The notes: generated by a model from the letters alone, not told the origin. A DNA stretch of 11,551 bases from Spirochaetaceae bacterium (GCA_031272345.1 JAISTZ010000126.1:1-11551); one strand, 5' to 3'; counted from the first letter of the stretch, positions 1 through 7,194 are shown. Numbers and translations are program-made.

Positions 1-94
1 GGTAAAACATCGCTTCAGGATCACCCCAGTGGTTGACCAGCAAATCATACGGGTCACCCGGGTCGATGTGATGCCAATCATGATCACCGCACAC
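1..94 (-). CDS. possible 5' end of a leftward gene, cut by the window edge
   Basis: Read on the minus strand from GTG at 94-92, the frame stays open to the window edge for 31 codons and then leaves the window. The peptide (VCGDHDWHH..., later DPYDLLVNHWGDPEAMFY) has an ordinary protein-like composition, but I do not recognise it. An in-frame TGA lies at 100-98, so GTG is about the only possible start. An AGGAGG motif (complement of 104-109) sits 9 nt upstream of it. A TTGACA promoter at 202-174 points this way, so the pieces of a real gene start are all present. The gene would be divergent from the XRE regulator at 231. The fragment is too short to assign a function and could be a chance open frame. 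Confidence 0.35.
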   Translation of the reverse strand, partial: MCGDHDWHHIDPGDPYDLLVNHWGDPEAMFY

Positions 95-173
95 TGCTCA
101 AGCCCTCCTCCTGCCCCCCATGCCTCGCTTCCCAAGTGTCTCCCGATACCGGGATATATACTATATGTTGTTG

Positions 174-202
174 AAAATACGCTATTTTTAGTATTTTGTC
201 AA
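174..202 (-). promoter_or_regulatory. leftward promoter with overlapping inverted repeat (candidate XRE operator)
   Basis: On the minus strand, a consensus -35 TTGACA (202-197) is followed by a 17-nt spacer and TATTTT (179-174, 4 of 6 matches to the -10). The 7-bp inverted repeat AAAATAC (174-180) / GTATTTT (191-197) covers the -10 and the spacer. That is where a repressor would sit. The adjacent divergent gene encodes an XRE regulator, so autoregulation or control of the leftward gene is inferred. Confidence 0.45.
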
Positions 203-230
203 CTATTTATTGTTTTAGATTACACAAAAA

Positions 231-536
231 ATGGTTGAAAATGGGTTTGTTGAAGAAAATTTGCTGGTTAAGGACCAGGTGCGCCGTTTGGCAGAGCGCC
301 TCCGGCTTGAGCGCACACGGAACAACCTCTCCCAGATGGAGCTGTCATTTAGGGCGGGCCTGTCGCAAAACATGGTCAACTGGATAGAGACGGGGAAAAT
401 TTCGCCCACCATAAGCACCGTGTTCAAGCTGTGCAACGCCCTGTGCATAAGCCCGGCGGTGTTGTTCGACAGCACCACCGAGGACCACTACCAGGCCCGT
501 GAAACCGTGCTGAATTTGGTGTCCAAGTATATGTGA
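231..536 (+). CDS. XRE-family helix-turn-helix transcriptional regulator
   Basis: This 101-residue DNA-binding protein has a single Cro/CI-type (HTH_3) domain at about residues 20-80. The turn is SQMELSFRAG (34-43), followed by a recognition helix in LSQNMVNWIETG (44-55) and the typical ending LCNALCISPAVLF (68-79). About 20 residues follow, with no second domain, so it is a small phage-repressor-like regulator with no visible sensor part. The ATG at 231 has no Shine-Dalgarno motif, only an AT-rich leader. ATG 243 is an alternative start and is no better supported. The gene ends 17 nt before the convergent CBS gene. Its likely target is the inverted repeat at 174-197 in the divergent promoter region. 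The family call is firm; the target is inference. Confidence 0.85.
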   Translation: MVENGFVEENLLVKDQVRRLAERLRLERTRNNLSQMELSFRAGLSQNMVNWIETGKISPTISTVFKLCNALCISPAVLFDSTTEDHYQARETVLNLVSKYM

Positions 537-553
537 CAACGCCGGAGCGCGAT

Positions 554-1204
554 CTACCGCACTTCCCGGATGTCCTCTACCTTGGCGCCGAGAACCTGTT
601 TGGCGGCCTCTTCTACCTGGGCCATGGAAAGCCCCTCCACCTTGCAGGTTACACGGGAATGGGACAGGTCGTCCCCTTCGCTGGTGACGAAGGACGCGAT
701 GTTACCCCCCATCCCGGCGACGGCGCCCGCGAATTTGGCGAGCTGGCCGGACTGCTCGATCAGGGAGAAGGTGATTCGGATGCCCCTGCGCCGGGCGCCG
801 AAGGCCTTCACGAAGATACGGAAGAGATCCGTGTCCGTGATGATGCCCACCAGAAGCTTCCCCCGCATGACCGGCAGGCAGCCGATGCTCTTGTCCGCCA
901 TGATTCGGGCCGCTTCTTCTACCACCTCGTTTTCTTCCACGGTGACCACATCGGTGATCATGATGTCCCTGGCCTGGAGCTTGGAAAGGAGATAGCTTAT
1001 CTCGTACATGTCGAGACTCGTGGCCTTGGATGGCCGCGCCTTGGCGAGGTCCTCCTTGGTGATGAGCCCCACGAGCTCGTTGTTCTTGTTCAGCACCGGA
1101 AGGTGGCCTATCTTTTCCTGAATCATCAGGGACCGGGTGTCGTTGATGGACATGTCCGGGTTAATGAACACCGGATTTTTTGTCATAACATGGGAAATAA
1201 TCAT
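554..1204 (-). CDS. CBS-pair plus ACT-like domain protein, last gene of the liv operon
   Basis: A 216-residue cytoplasmic protein with two CBS motifs (about 7-54 with HVMTKNP...LVGLITKEDL, and about 80-131 with DIMITDVVTV...LVGIITDTDL), then an ACT-like region from about 141 (GIRITFSLIE) to 214. The layout resembles AcuB-type CBS-ACT proteins. CBS pairs usually bind adenine nucleotides and ACT domains usually bind amino acids. The start is ATG at 1204 with AGGAGG 5 nt upstream; that ribosome site lies inside the last codons of livF. Only 1 nt separates the livF stop from this ATG, so the two are almost certainly co-transcribed and coupled. A role in sensing energy state or branched-chain amino acids for the importer is inferred from position and domains. 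No enzymatic domain is visible. The acuB name is not applied because acetoin genes are absent. Confidence 0.85.
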   Translation of the reverse strand: MIISHVMTKNPVFINPDMSINDTRSLMIQEKIGHLPVLNKNNELVGLITKEDLAKARPSKATSLDMYEISYLLSKLQARDIMITDVVTVEENEVVEEAARIMADKSIGCLPVMRGKLLVGIITDTDLFRIFVKAFGARRRGIRITFSLIEQSGQLAKFAGAVAGMGGNIASFVTSEGDDLSHSRVTCKVEGLSMAQVEEAAKQVLGAKVEDIREVR

Positions 1205-1205
1205 A

Positions 1206-1922
1206 TCAACCTCCTAAATATGCTTTTTTGACAGCATCGTCAGTCATCAGGCTGGACGCGAGTCCCTCCTTGACGATTTCGCCGGTTTCAAGGATGTAGG
1301 CCCTGCCGGCAATGCCCAGAGCCTTGTATGCGTTCTGTTCCACCAGGAGAATCGCCGCGCCCGCCTCGTTAATCACCTTGATTATGGTGAAGATTTCGTC
1401 CACCAGGATGGGGGACAGGCCCATGGAAGGCTCGTCCAGGAGGAGGAGCCTCGGGGACCCCATGAGGGCCCGGCCGATGGCCAGCATCTGCTGTTCCCCC
1501 CCGGAGAGGGTGCCCGCCACCTGGGAAAACCGCTCCTTGAGGCGCGGGAACAGCTCCAGCACCCAGGAGAGGTTCTTTTTGATTTGGGCCTTGTCCGTGA
1601 GGGTGTAGGAGCCCATCTCCAGGTTGTCCTTCACCGTAAGGTTGGCGAAGATCCGCCGTCCCTCCGGGGACTGGACGAGCCCGGACTTGACGATTCTGTC
1701 CGGCGGGAGGGAGGTGATGTCCACCCCGTCGAACACCACCCTGCCCGAGGCTTTTTTTACGATGTTGGAAATGCCGTTCAGGGTGGTGCTTTTTCCCGCC
1801 CCGTTGGACCCGATCAGGGTGATGACTTCACCCTTGCCCACGGTGAAGGAGACCCCGCGCAGGGCCTTGATCGCCCCGTAGGATATGGTGAGGTTTTCCA
1901 CCGAAAGAAGCGCTTCACTCAT
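1206..1922 (-). CDS. livF: branched-chain amino acid ABC transporter ATP-binding protein LivF
   Basis: A 238-residue cytosolic ATPase subunit of the Liv/HAAT-family importer, the usual LivF length. Visible motifs are Walker A GSNGAGKS (38-45), Q-loop around VQSPEGRRIF (83-92; PEGR is typical of LivF), ABC signature LSGGEQQ (139-145), Walker B LLLLDEP (159-165) and VEQN (194-197), where LivF proteins have a glutamate-glutamine in place of the usual switch histidine region. The C-terminus KKAYLGG is typical of Liv ATPases. ATG 1922 overlaps the stop of the upstream livM-livG gene by 4 nt (ATGA) and has GGAGG 7 nt upstream. It would pair with the LivG half of the fusion to energise uptake. Confidence 0.95.
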   Translation of the reverse strand: MSEALLSVENLTISYGAIKALRGVSFTVGKGEVITLIGSNGAGKSTTLNGISNIVKKASGRVVFDGVDITSLPPDRIVKSGLVQSPEGRRIFANLTVKDNLEMGSYTLTDKAQIKKNLSWVLELFPRLKERFSQVAGTLSGGEQQMLAIGRALMGSPRLLLLDEPSMGLSPILVDEIFTIIKVINEAGAAILLVEQNAYKALGIAGRAYILETGEIVKEGLASSLMTDDAVKKAYLGG

Positions 1923-3760
1923 TTGACTGCCTCCTCTCCCAGGTACGCCTTGATGACTGCGGGATTCGATCGGATTTCTTCGGGCGCGCCCTCGGCGATA
2001 ATGCTGCCGTAATCCAGCACGATGATCCGCTCGCAGATGCCCATCACCAGGTGCATGTCGTGTTCAATCAGCAGGATGGTCAGGTTGAATTCCTTGCGGG
2101 CGAAGGATATGAGCGCCATCAGGGCTTCCGTTTCCTGGGGATTCATGCCCGCGGCGGGTTCGTCCAGGAGGAGCAGGTTGGGGCCGGACGCCAGGGCCCG
2201 GGCGATTTCGAGCTTCCGCTGTTCCCCGTAGGGCAGGTTCCGGGCCTGTTCGTGCCTCTTGTCGTCAATCTTGAAGAGACGGAGGAGCCTGGTGGTTTCA
2301 TCCAGCATACGGGCCTCGTCCTCAAGATACCGGGGCAGCCGGAAGAGCGCGTCCAGGGGGGACGCCCGCCGGGCCGAATGGAGGGCGATTCTGATGTTGT
2401 CCTCCACGGTGAGCTTGGAGAAGAGCCTGATGTTCTGGAAGGTCCGGGCGATGCCCCGGCGGTTGAGCTGGAAGGGCTTCATGGCGCCCACGGCGTGTTC
2501 GAGGCCGTTTTTGTCCCGGAAGCGGATGGACCCCTCGGTGGGCACATAGACCCCGGACAGCATGTTGAACACCGTGGTCTTGCCCGCGCCGTTGGGCCCG
2601 ATGAGCCCCACCAGTTCCCCCCCCCGGAGGCAGCAGGAGAAGTTGTTCACCGCCCGCAGTCCGCCGAAATCTATGGAAAGATTTTCCACCGTAAGAACCG
2701 CCCGGGAGGAATCTACGGGGGCCGGTTTTGCCGCGGACACGGGAGCCCCATCGGCGGCCTCTGATTCGGGCGGGGGGGCGTTCTTTCTGCGAGTCAGCCT
2801 GTTCCAGGTGCGGACAAAGGAGAATTCCTTCATGCCCAGAAGTCCCTGGGGCCGGAAGAGCATCACGAAGAACAGGATCAGGGGGTAAATCACCAGCCGG
2901 TAGTCCTGCAAAAACCGGAGGAATTCCTGGAGGTAGGTGAGCACGTAGGCCGCCAGGATTGAGCCCGTCATGGAGCCCATGCCCCCGAGCACCACGTAGA
3001 TCAGGTAGTCGATGGAGCGGAGGAAGGCGGCGTTTGCGGGCTGCACCATGCCCACGACCATGGCGTAGAGGGAGCCCGCGATGCCCGCGATGAACGCGGC
3101 GATCACGAAGCCCGTCATCTTGTAGCGGAAGATGTCGATGCCGTTGGCATTGGCGGCGATTTCGTCCTCCCGGCAGGCCATGATCGCCCGTCCGTAGGTT
3201 GACCGCAGGAAATTCTGCAAGAGGGCCACCACAAGGATCAGCACGACGGTCACCACAAGGAGGGCGGCCTCGTGGTTCTGGGAGAGGAGGGTACCGAAGG
3301 AGCGCCCGTTCGGCCCGCCGGTGAGGCGCTTCAGGTTGATGAAGACCACCCGGATTATCTCCCCGAACCCCAGGGTGACGATGGCAAGGTAATCCCCGGT
3401 GAGCTTGAGCACCGGGAATCCGATGAGGAAGCCCGCAACCGTGGTTATGACCACCGCCCAGGCGCAGGCCGCGGGCAGGGGGAATCCCAGGTCAACCTTG
3501 AAGATCAGGCAGGAATAGGCGCCGATGCAGAGGAATCCCGCCTGGCCCAGAGTCAACAGCCCGGTGATGCCCACGATCATGTTGACGGCGATCGCCATGA
3601 GGGCGTTGATGCCCCCCATGGCGATGATGTGGGCGGTGTAGGCGTCGACGATGCCGGCGCGCATGAAGGCCGCCGGCACGAGGATACAGAACAGGCCCAC
3701 CACGGTGAGGATGAGGGCGTTGCGGCGGGTTTCACCCGCGGCGGATGAAGCTAACGGCAT
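1919..3760 (-). CDS. fused LivM permease - LivG ATPase of the branched-chain amino acid importer
   Basis: One 613-residue frame carries two subunits that are usually separate. Residues 1-315 are a LivM-type membrane permease (hydrophobic segments through about 305; conserved TGDYLAIVTLGFGEIIR at 121-137 and ACREDEIAANANGID at 195-209). Residues 316-352 form a charged, Ala/Pro-rich linker. Residues 353-613 are a LivG-type ATPase: Walker A GPNGAGKT (388-395), Q-loop FQNIRLF (441-447), signature LPYGEQRKLEIARAL (509-523), Walker B LLLLDEP (529-535), switch His in IEHD (565-568) and C-terminal AYLGEE. All ATPase motifs are intact, so the protein should work in cis. ATG 3760 lies 1 nt after the livH stop and uses AAGGTG in the livH tail as a poor ribosome site; translation is probably coupled. 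Similar LivM-LivG fusions are known in several bacteria. Confidence 0.93.
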   Translation of the reverse strand: MPLASSAAGETRRNALILTVVGLFCILVPAAFMRAGIVDAYTAHIIAMGGINALMAIAVNMIVGITGLLTLGQAGFLCIGAYSCLIFKVDLGFPLPAACAWAVVITTVAGFLIGFPVLKLTGDYLAIVTLGFGEIIRVVFINLKRLTGGPNGRSFGTLLSQNHEAALLVVTVVLILVVALLQNFLRSTYGRAIMACREDEIAANANGIDIFRYKMTGFVIAAFIAGIAGSLYAMVVGMVQPANAAFLRSIDYLIYVVLGGMGSMTGSILAAYVLTYLQEFLRFLQDYRLVIYPLILFFVMLFRPQGLLGMKEFSFVRTWNRLTRRKNAPPPESEAADGAPVSAAKPAPVDSSRAVLTVENLSIDFGGLRAVNNFSCCLRGGELVGLIGPNGAGKTTVFNMLSGVYVPTEGSIRFRDKNGLEHAVGAMKPFQLNRRGIARTFQNIRLFSKLTVEDNIRIALHSARRASPLDALFRLPRYLEDEARMLDETTRLLRLFKIDDKRHEQARNLPYGEQRKLEIARALASGPNLLLLDEPAAGMNPQETEALMALISFARKEFNLTILLIEHDMHLVMGICERIIVLDYGSIIAEGAPEEIRSNPAVIKAYLGEEAVK

Positions 3761-3761
3761 A

Positions 3762-4655
3762 TCACACCTTCACCCTTATCTTGCTGCCCAATATGCCCGT
3801 GGGCTTTATGAGGAGCACGATGATTAAAATCGCAAAGGAAATCGCGTCGCTGAACTGGCTCGAGATGAACCCCTTGGTTAGGGTTTCAGCGATCCCAAGG
3901 ATGAAACCCCCGAGCATTGCCCCGGGAATCGACCCGATGCCTCCCAGCACGGCGGCCACGAAGGCCTTGAGCCCGGGCATCATGCCCATCATGGGGTTCA
4001 CCTGGGGGTAGGCCGAGGCGTAGAGCACCCCCCCCGCGGCCGCCAGGGTTGAGCCCGGGGCAAAGGTGAAGGAGATGATTCCGTTCACCGAGATGCCCAT
4101 GAGGCTTGCGGCCCCCATGTCGAAGGAGACGGCCCGCATGGCCTTTCCCCGTTTGGTGTAATTCACTATGTAATTCAGCGCCAGCATCAGCAGGGCCGAA
4201 AGGATAATCACGATGATTTGAATATTGCTGATGGTGAGGTTTTCTGTGCCCAGGGGAATATTTTTTACCTCCGGCCGGGGAAACTGCCTGGGGTTGGGCC
4301 CGATAAAGGGAATCACCCTGGCCCCGTTTTCCAGAATCAGGCTGACCGCGATTGCCGTGATGAGCAGGTTGAGCCTGGGGGACGAGCGGAGGGGCCGGTA
4401 GGCCAGGCGCTCGATGGTGACCCCGCAGGCGGCGCACACAACCATCGCGATGACAAAGGCCGCCAGCATCCCCGCGGGGCCCGTGCCGAGGGCGCCGAGC
4501 ACAAAAAATCCCGTGTACGCGCCGATCATCAGGATGTCCCCGTGGGCAAAGTTGATGAGGAGCACGATGCCGTATACCATGGTATACCCCAGGGCAATCA
4601 ACGCATAGATCGACCCCAGGGACACGCCGTTTATTAGTTGCTGTAAAAAAATCAT
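3762..4655 (-). CDS. livH: branched-chain amino acid ABC transporter permease LivH
   Basis: A 297-residue inner-membrane permease of the BPD_transp_2 type, near the usual LivH length. It is hydrophobic along nearly its whole length. Family motifs include NGVSLGSIYALIALGYTMVYG near the N-terminus, NFAHGDILMIGAY, the inner loop YTKRGKAMRAVSFD, GGVLYASAYPQVNP and FVAAVLGGIGSIPGAMLGG. The ATG at 4655 is chosen over a TTG two codons upstream because a GGAG lies 6 nt before it. The gene follows livK after an intergenic region with three stem-loops and is followed at 1 nt by the livM-livG fusion, with which it would form the membrane channel. Confidence 0.94.
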   Translation of the reverse strand: MIFLQQLINGVSLGSIYALIALGYTMVYGIVLLINFAHGDILMIGAYTGFFVLGALGTGPAGMLAAFVIAMVVCAACGVTIERLAYRPLRSSPRLNLLITAIAVSLILENGARVIPFIGPNPRQFPRPEVKNIPLGTENLTISNIQIIVIILSALLMLALNYIVNYTKRGKAMRAVSFDMGAASLMGISVNGIISFTFAPGSTLAAAGGVLYASAYPQVNPMMGMMPGLKAFVAAVLGGIGSIPGAMLGGFILGIAETLTKGFISSQFSDAISFAILIIVLLIKPTGILGSKIRVKV

Positions 4656-4670
4656 ACACAACTCCTAAAG

Positions 4671-4695
4671 AAAAACCGCCGCGAGGGCGGTTTTT
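4671..4695 (-). terminator. terminator-like hairpin between livK and livH (likely partial)
   Basis: A perfect 10-bp stem, AAAAACCGCC (4671-4680) with GGCGGTTTTT (4686-4695), closes a 5-nt loop. On the minus strand the GC-rich stem is followed by five Ts, a classic intrinsic terminator; the A/T tails make it readable in both directions. It lies only a few nt before the livH ribosome site, so some readthrough is expected and it would lower livH-M-G-F expression relative to livK. Confidence 0.75.
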
Positions 4696-4720
4696 CGGGT
4701 CTTGCCGAAGCAAGGACCCG
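4696..4720 (-). other. second intergenic stem-loop downstream of livK
   Basis: CGGGT-CTTG (4696-4704) pairs with CAAG-G-ACCCG (4711-4720) around a 6-nt loop with one bulged base. It directly abuts the terminator hairpin. No T run follows on the minus strand. It may help stabilise the livK 3' end. Confidence 0.5.
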
Positions 4721-4725
4721 GAGGA

Positions 4726-4764
4726 AGGGTCTGCCAGGAAGCCGGTTACTTCCTGGCCAGACCT
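4726..4764 (-). other. long stem-loop just after the livK stop
   Basis: The 16-nt arms 4726-4741 and 4749-4764 (containing CCAGGAAG and CTTCCTGG) pair over almost their full length with small bulges and a 7-nt loop. The structure starts 3 nt after the livK stop codon. This position is typical of 3' structures that protect an upstream message from exonucleases. Confidence 0.6.
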
Positions 4765-4767
4765 CGC

Positions 4768-5925
4768 TTACTTGGGGTTGACCGTGGTCTTGTAGGAGTC
4801 CACCAGCTTGCCGTCTTTCTTGACGATCTCGTTGATGACAGCGCCCTTGATCGGGTCCCGGTGGGCATCGAAGCGGATGTTGCCGGTCACGTAGTCGCCG
4901 GAAATTTTTGCGAGGGCTGCGGCGACAGCGGTGCTGTCGGTGGAGCCCGCCGCCTTGATCGCGTCCGCGATGAGCATGGCGCAGTCATACCCGAGGGCTG
5001 AGAAGGAGTTGGCCGGCTTGTTGAACCTGGCTTCGTAGGCCTTGACAAAGGCCTGGGCCTTGGGAGCCGTGGAGTCCTTGGAGAAGAAGCTCGTCCAGAA
5101 CCCGTTGAGCACCTCGTCTCCGGCGTTGGCAACCAGGCTGTCCCAGCCGTCGCCCCCGAGGAGCGGGGTGTTGACCCCCTGGGCCCGCAACTGCTTGGCC
5201 TGGAGGCTCACGTCCTGGTAGTAGTTCGGCAGGTACACCACGTCCGGGGCGCTCGCCTTGATCCGGGTGACCTGGGCGTTGAAGTCAACGTCCCCGGTCT
5301 GGTAGGCTTCGTCCGCAACGATGGTTCCGCCGATGGCCTGGAAATTCTTCTTGAATTCGGTGGCAAGGCCCGTGTTGTAGTCGGACCCGGCGTCGTAGAG
5401 CACCGCGGCTTTCTTGGCCTTGAGGGTGTCGTTGGCGAAGTTCGCCGCCACAATGCCCTGGAAGGGGTCGATGAAACAGGCCCGGAAGATGAATTCCCCG
5501 GGGTCGGTGACCTTGGCGTTGGTGGCCGAGGGTGAAATCAGGACGATTTTGGCGGCCTGGGCCTGGGCGGTAATCGCCATGGTTGTGCCCGAGAGACTAC
5601 ACCCGATGATGTAGGACACCTTGTCCCTGGTGGACAGCTTGGTGAAGGCGTTGACCGCCTTGGAAGCGTCGCTTTCGTCATCCTCAGCGATGAGGGCGAG
5701 CTTCTTTCCGAGAACGCCCCCGGCCTTGTTGATGTCCTCGATGGCGAGGAGCGCCCCGTCACGGGATTCCGTGCCGTAGAAGGCGTTCTGCCCCGATGTG
5801 GTGAGCACCGCGCCGATGGTGATGGTGTCGCTTGCTCCCGGCGCGGAACCGTCTTTTCCGCCTCCGGCAAAGCCCAGTGCGGCGCACAGGGTGATCGCCG
5901 CGATTGTTGCAATGAGTTTTTTCAT
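4768..5925 (-). CDS. livK: periplasmic branched-chain amino acid binding protein LivK-like
   Basis: A 385-residue substrate-binding protein (Peripla_BP_6 / Leu-Ile-Val binding fold). The start ATG 5925 is chosen because GGAGG lies 5 nt upstream and a signal peptide follows at once: MKK, a hydrophobic stretch, then GFA before glycines at about residue 20. The one Cys (residue 14) is not in a good lipobox, so a soluble or atypical lipid-anchored form cannot be separated. The mature start ITIGAVLTTSGQNAFYGTES and GALLAIEDINKAGGVLGKK are hallmarks of the family, followed by SPSATN and VVYLPNYYQD. The gene leads the operon, as expected for the receptor of the LivHMGF importer. The exact ligand (Leu/Ile/Val or another amino acid or amide) cannot be told. 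No strong promoter is evident in 5930-6060. Confidence 0.94.
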   Translation of the reverse strand: MKKLIATIAAITLCAALGFAGGGKDGSAPGASDTITIGAVLTTSGQNAFYGTESRDGALLAIEDINKAGGVLGKKLALIAEDDESDASKAVNAFTKLSTRDKVSYIIGCSLSGTTMAITAQAQAAKIVLISPSATNAKVTDPGEFIFRACFIDPFQGIVAANFANDTLKAKKAAVLYDAGSDYNTGLATEFKKNFQAIGGTIVADEAYQTGDVDFNAQVTRIKASAPDVVYLPNYYQDVSLQAKQLRAQGVNTPLLGGDGWDSLVANAGDEVLNGFWTSFFSKDSTAPKAQAFVKAYEARFNKPANSFSALGYDCAMLIADAIKAAGSTDSTAVAAALAKISGDYVTGNIRFDAHRDPIKGAVINEIVKKDGKLVDSYKTTVNPK

Positions 5926-5995
5926 GGAAACCTCCGTCTCATTTGATTGGATCAACCCTAGCTCAAAAAATCAAAAAAAACAAGGGAAAAATGCG

Positions 5996-6014
5996 GAATT
6001 TTCAAGAATTTTCA
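5996..6014. repeat. two 9-bp direct repeats in the livK/permease intergenic region
   Basis: GAATTTTCA occurs at 5996-6004 and again at 6006-6014, a 10-bp period that puts both copies on the same helix face. The pair overlaps the -35 region of the rightward promoter and lies upstream of livK. It could be a regulator site; it could also be chance in AT-rich DNA. Confidence 0.35.
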
Positions 6015-6029
6015 CTTTTTTACTATAAT
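6001..6029 (+). promoter_or_regulatory. predicted promoter of the OppB-type permease gene
   Basis: A perfect -10 TATAAT (6024-6029) lies 17 nt after a weak -35 TTCAAG (6001-6006, 3 of 6 matches). It predicts transcription from about 6036, some 37 nt before the ATG at 6073. Confidence 0.45.
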
Positions 6030-6072
6030 TTGCGCTGATTGCAACGAACCGGCCTTTGGGCTATAGTTGACC

Positions 6073-7155
6073 ATGACCTTTGCGAGCGTCTTCAAGCCGG
6101 TGTACTATTTCCGCAAGAAAATGCCCCTCCTGTCATTCATCCTGTTCAGGGTGATTACGATGGCGGTGATTCTCTTTGTGCTGGGATTTGCGGTCTTCGG
6201 CCTGATGGAGCTGGCCCCCGGGGACATCCTGGACCGGCTGGCCATGCAGCAGCTCTTTGCCGGGCAGGACGGGGCCTCACGGGTGTCCCAGGAGGCGGAC
6301 GAGGCCTTCCGGGCGGAGCAGATCGCCGCCCGCAGGGAGGCCCTGGGGCTGGACAAGCCCTTTTACGTGCAGTACCTCCGGTGGCTTTCCCAGGTGATCG
6401 TGCACCACGACCTGGGGGTCAGTCTTATCTCCAGGGCCCCGGTGCTCTTCCTCCTGGGCACACGGATCGCCAATTCCCTCCTCCTGAACCTGATTTCCCT
6501 GGTGCTGATTACCGCGGCGTCATTCGCCCTGGGGGTGTGGTTCGCGGGTAAGGCCGGCACCTGGATCGACCTGGGGGGCGCATTCCTGGCCCTGGCCCTC
6601 CACGCGGTTCCGGGCATCCTCCTGCTGATTCTGCTCCAGCTCTTCGCCGCGGTCACGGGGTTCTTCCCGGTCACCGCCTACCCGCCCTTCCCCTTTGCCG
6701 AGGCCCCCCTCAAATTCACCCTCAGCTACGCCCACCACTGCTTCCTGCCCCTGCTCGCGGCCTTTCTGGGAGGCATCGGCGGCACCATCCGCATGATCCG
6801 CTCCACCATGCTCGACCAGCTCGGTCAGCCCTACATCACCGCCGTGCGCTCCAGGGGGGTCCCGGAACAACGCATCCTCTTCGCCCACGCCTTCAGGAAC
6901 ACCCTGAACCCCTACATCACCGGTAGCGCAAACCTGCTGGCCGGGCTCTTCTCGGGTTCCCTGGTGCTGGAAATCATCTTCGCCTACCCCGGGGTGGGAC
7001 GGCTCATGTACGAGGCCGTGTCCCAGGAGGACATCAACCTGGTGCTCGCCAACCTGATGTTCATCTCCTTCCTGGTGCTCCTGGGCATGGTGATTTCGGA
7101 CATCCTCCTCGCCTTCGTGGACCCCAGAATCCGCTACGGGAGCGCAGAGGGCTGA
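6073..7155 (+). CDS. lone DppB/OppB-type ABC transporter permease
   Basis: A 360-residue inner-membrane permease of the peptide/nickel (BPD_transp_1) class. Seen: an N-terminal membrane segment with ELAPGD after it, LGLDKPFYVQYLRWLSQV, LGVSLISRAPV, several further hydrophobic segments, and the ATPase-contact loop around LGQPYITAVRSRG and HAFRNTLNP (about 250-280). The ending YPGVGRLMYEAV, then FVDPRIRYG, is standard for DppB-like proteins, so the gene is full length. ATG 6073 is chosen over TTG 6067; neither has a clear ribosome site, and ATG 6121 is a shorter option. A transporter needs a second permease (DppC-like), ATPases and a binding protein; none is in the window. Where they would be expected, direct repeat copy 1 begins inside the last codons. 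Substrate unknown. Confidence 0.88.
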   Translation: MTFASVFKPVYYFRKKMPLLSFILFRVITMAVILFVLGFAVFGLMELAPGDILDRLAMQQLFAGQDGASRVSQEADEAFRAEQIAARREALGLDKPFYVQYLRWLSQVIVHHDLGVSLISRAPVLFLLGTRIANSLLLNLISLVLITAASFALGVWFAGKAGTWIDLGGAFLALALHAVPGILLLILLQLFAAVTGFFPVTAYPPFPFAEAPLKFTLSYAHHCFLPLLAAFLGGIGGTIRMIRSTMLDQLGQPYITAVRSRGVPEQRILFAHAFRNTLNPYITGSANLLAGLFSGSLVLEIIFAYPGVGRLMYEAVSQEDINLVLANLMFISFLVLLGMVISDILLAFVDPRIRYGSAEG

Positions 7156-7194
7156 AGGGGCAGCGCTAGGGCCTTGACGGTTTCGTGCGGCAGC

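Noticed and set aside
29..238. 69-residue plus-strand frame at the left edge
   Set aside because: Composition is not protein-like, it runs across the promoter and inverted repeat, and no ribosome site precedes it. The minus-strand start at 94 is better supported.
2051..2764. Long plus-strand open frame opposite the LivG part of the fusion
   Set aside because: Its protein is low-complexity and rich in Gly/Glu/Pro, with no family motif. It mirrors a well-supported minus-strand gene and is a GC-rich shadow. The same holds for open frames at 533-1231, 1584-2012, 3272-3748 and 4218-4637.
3886..4713. 275-residue minus-strand frame overlapping livH
   Set aside because: It is the alternative frame of livH, rich in Arg/Gly/His, crosses the terminator hairpin and has no ribosome site.
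5930..6066. livK promoter
   Set aside because: Minus-strand candidates such as TTGCAA with TAAAAA at 16 nt, or an isolated TATAGT, are too weak to call. A real promoter must be here, but I cannot place it.
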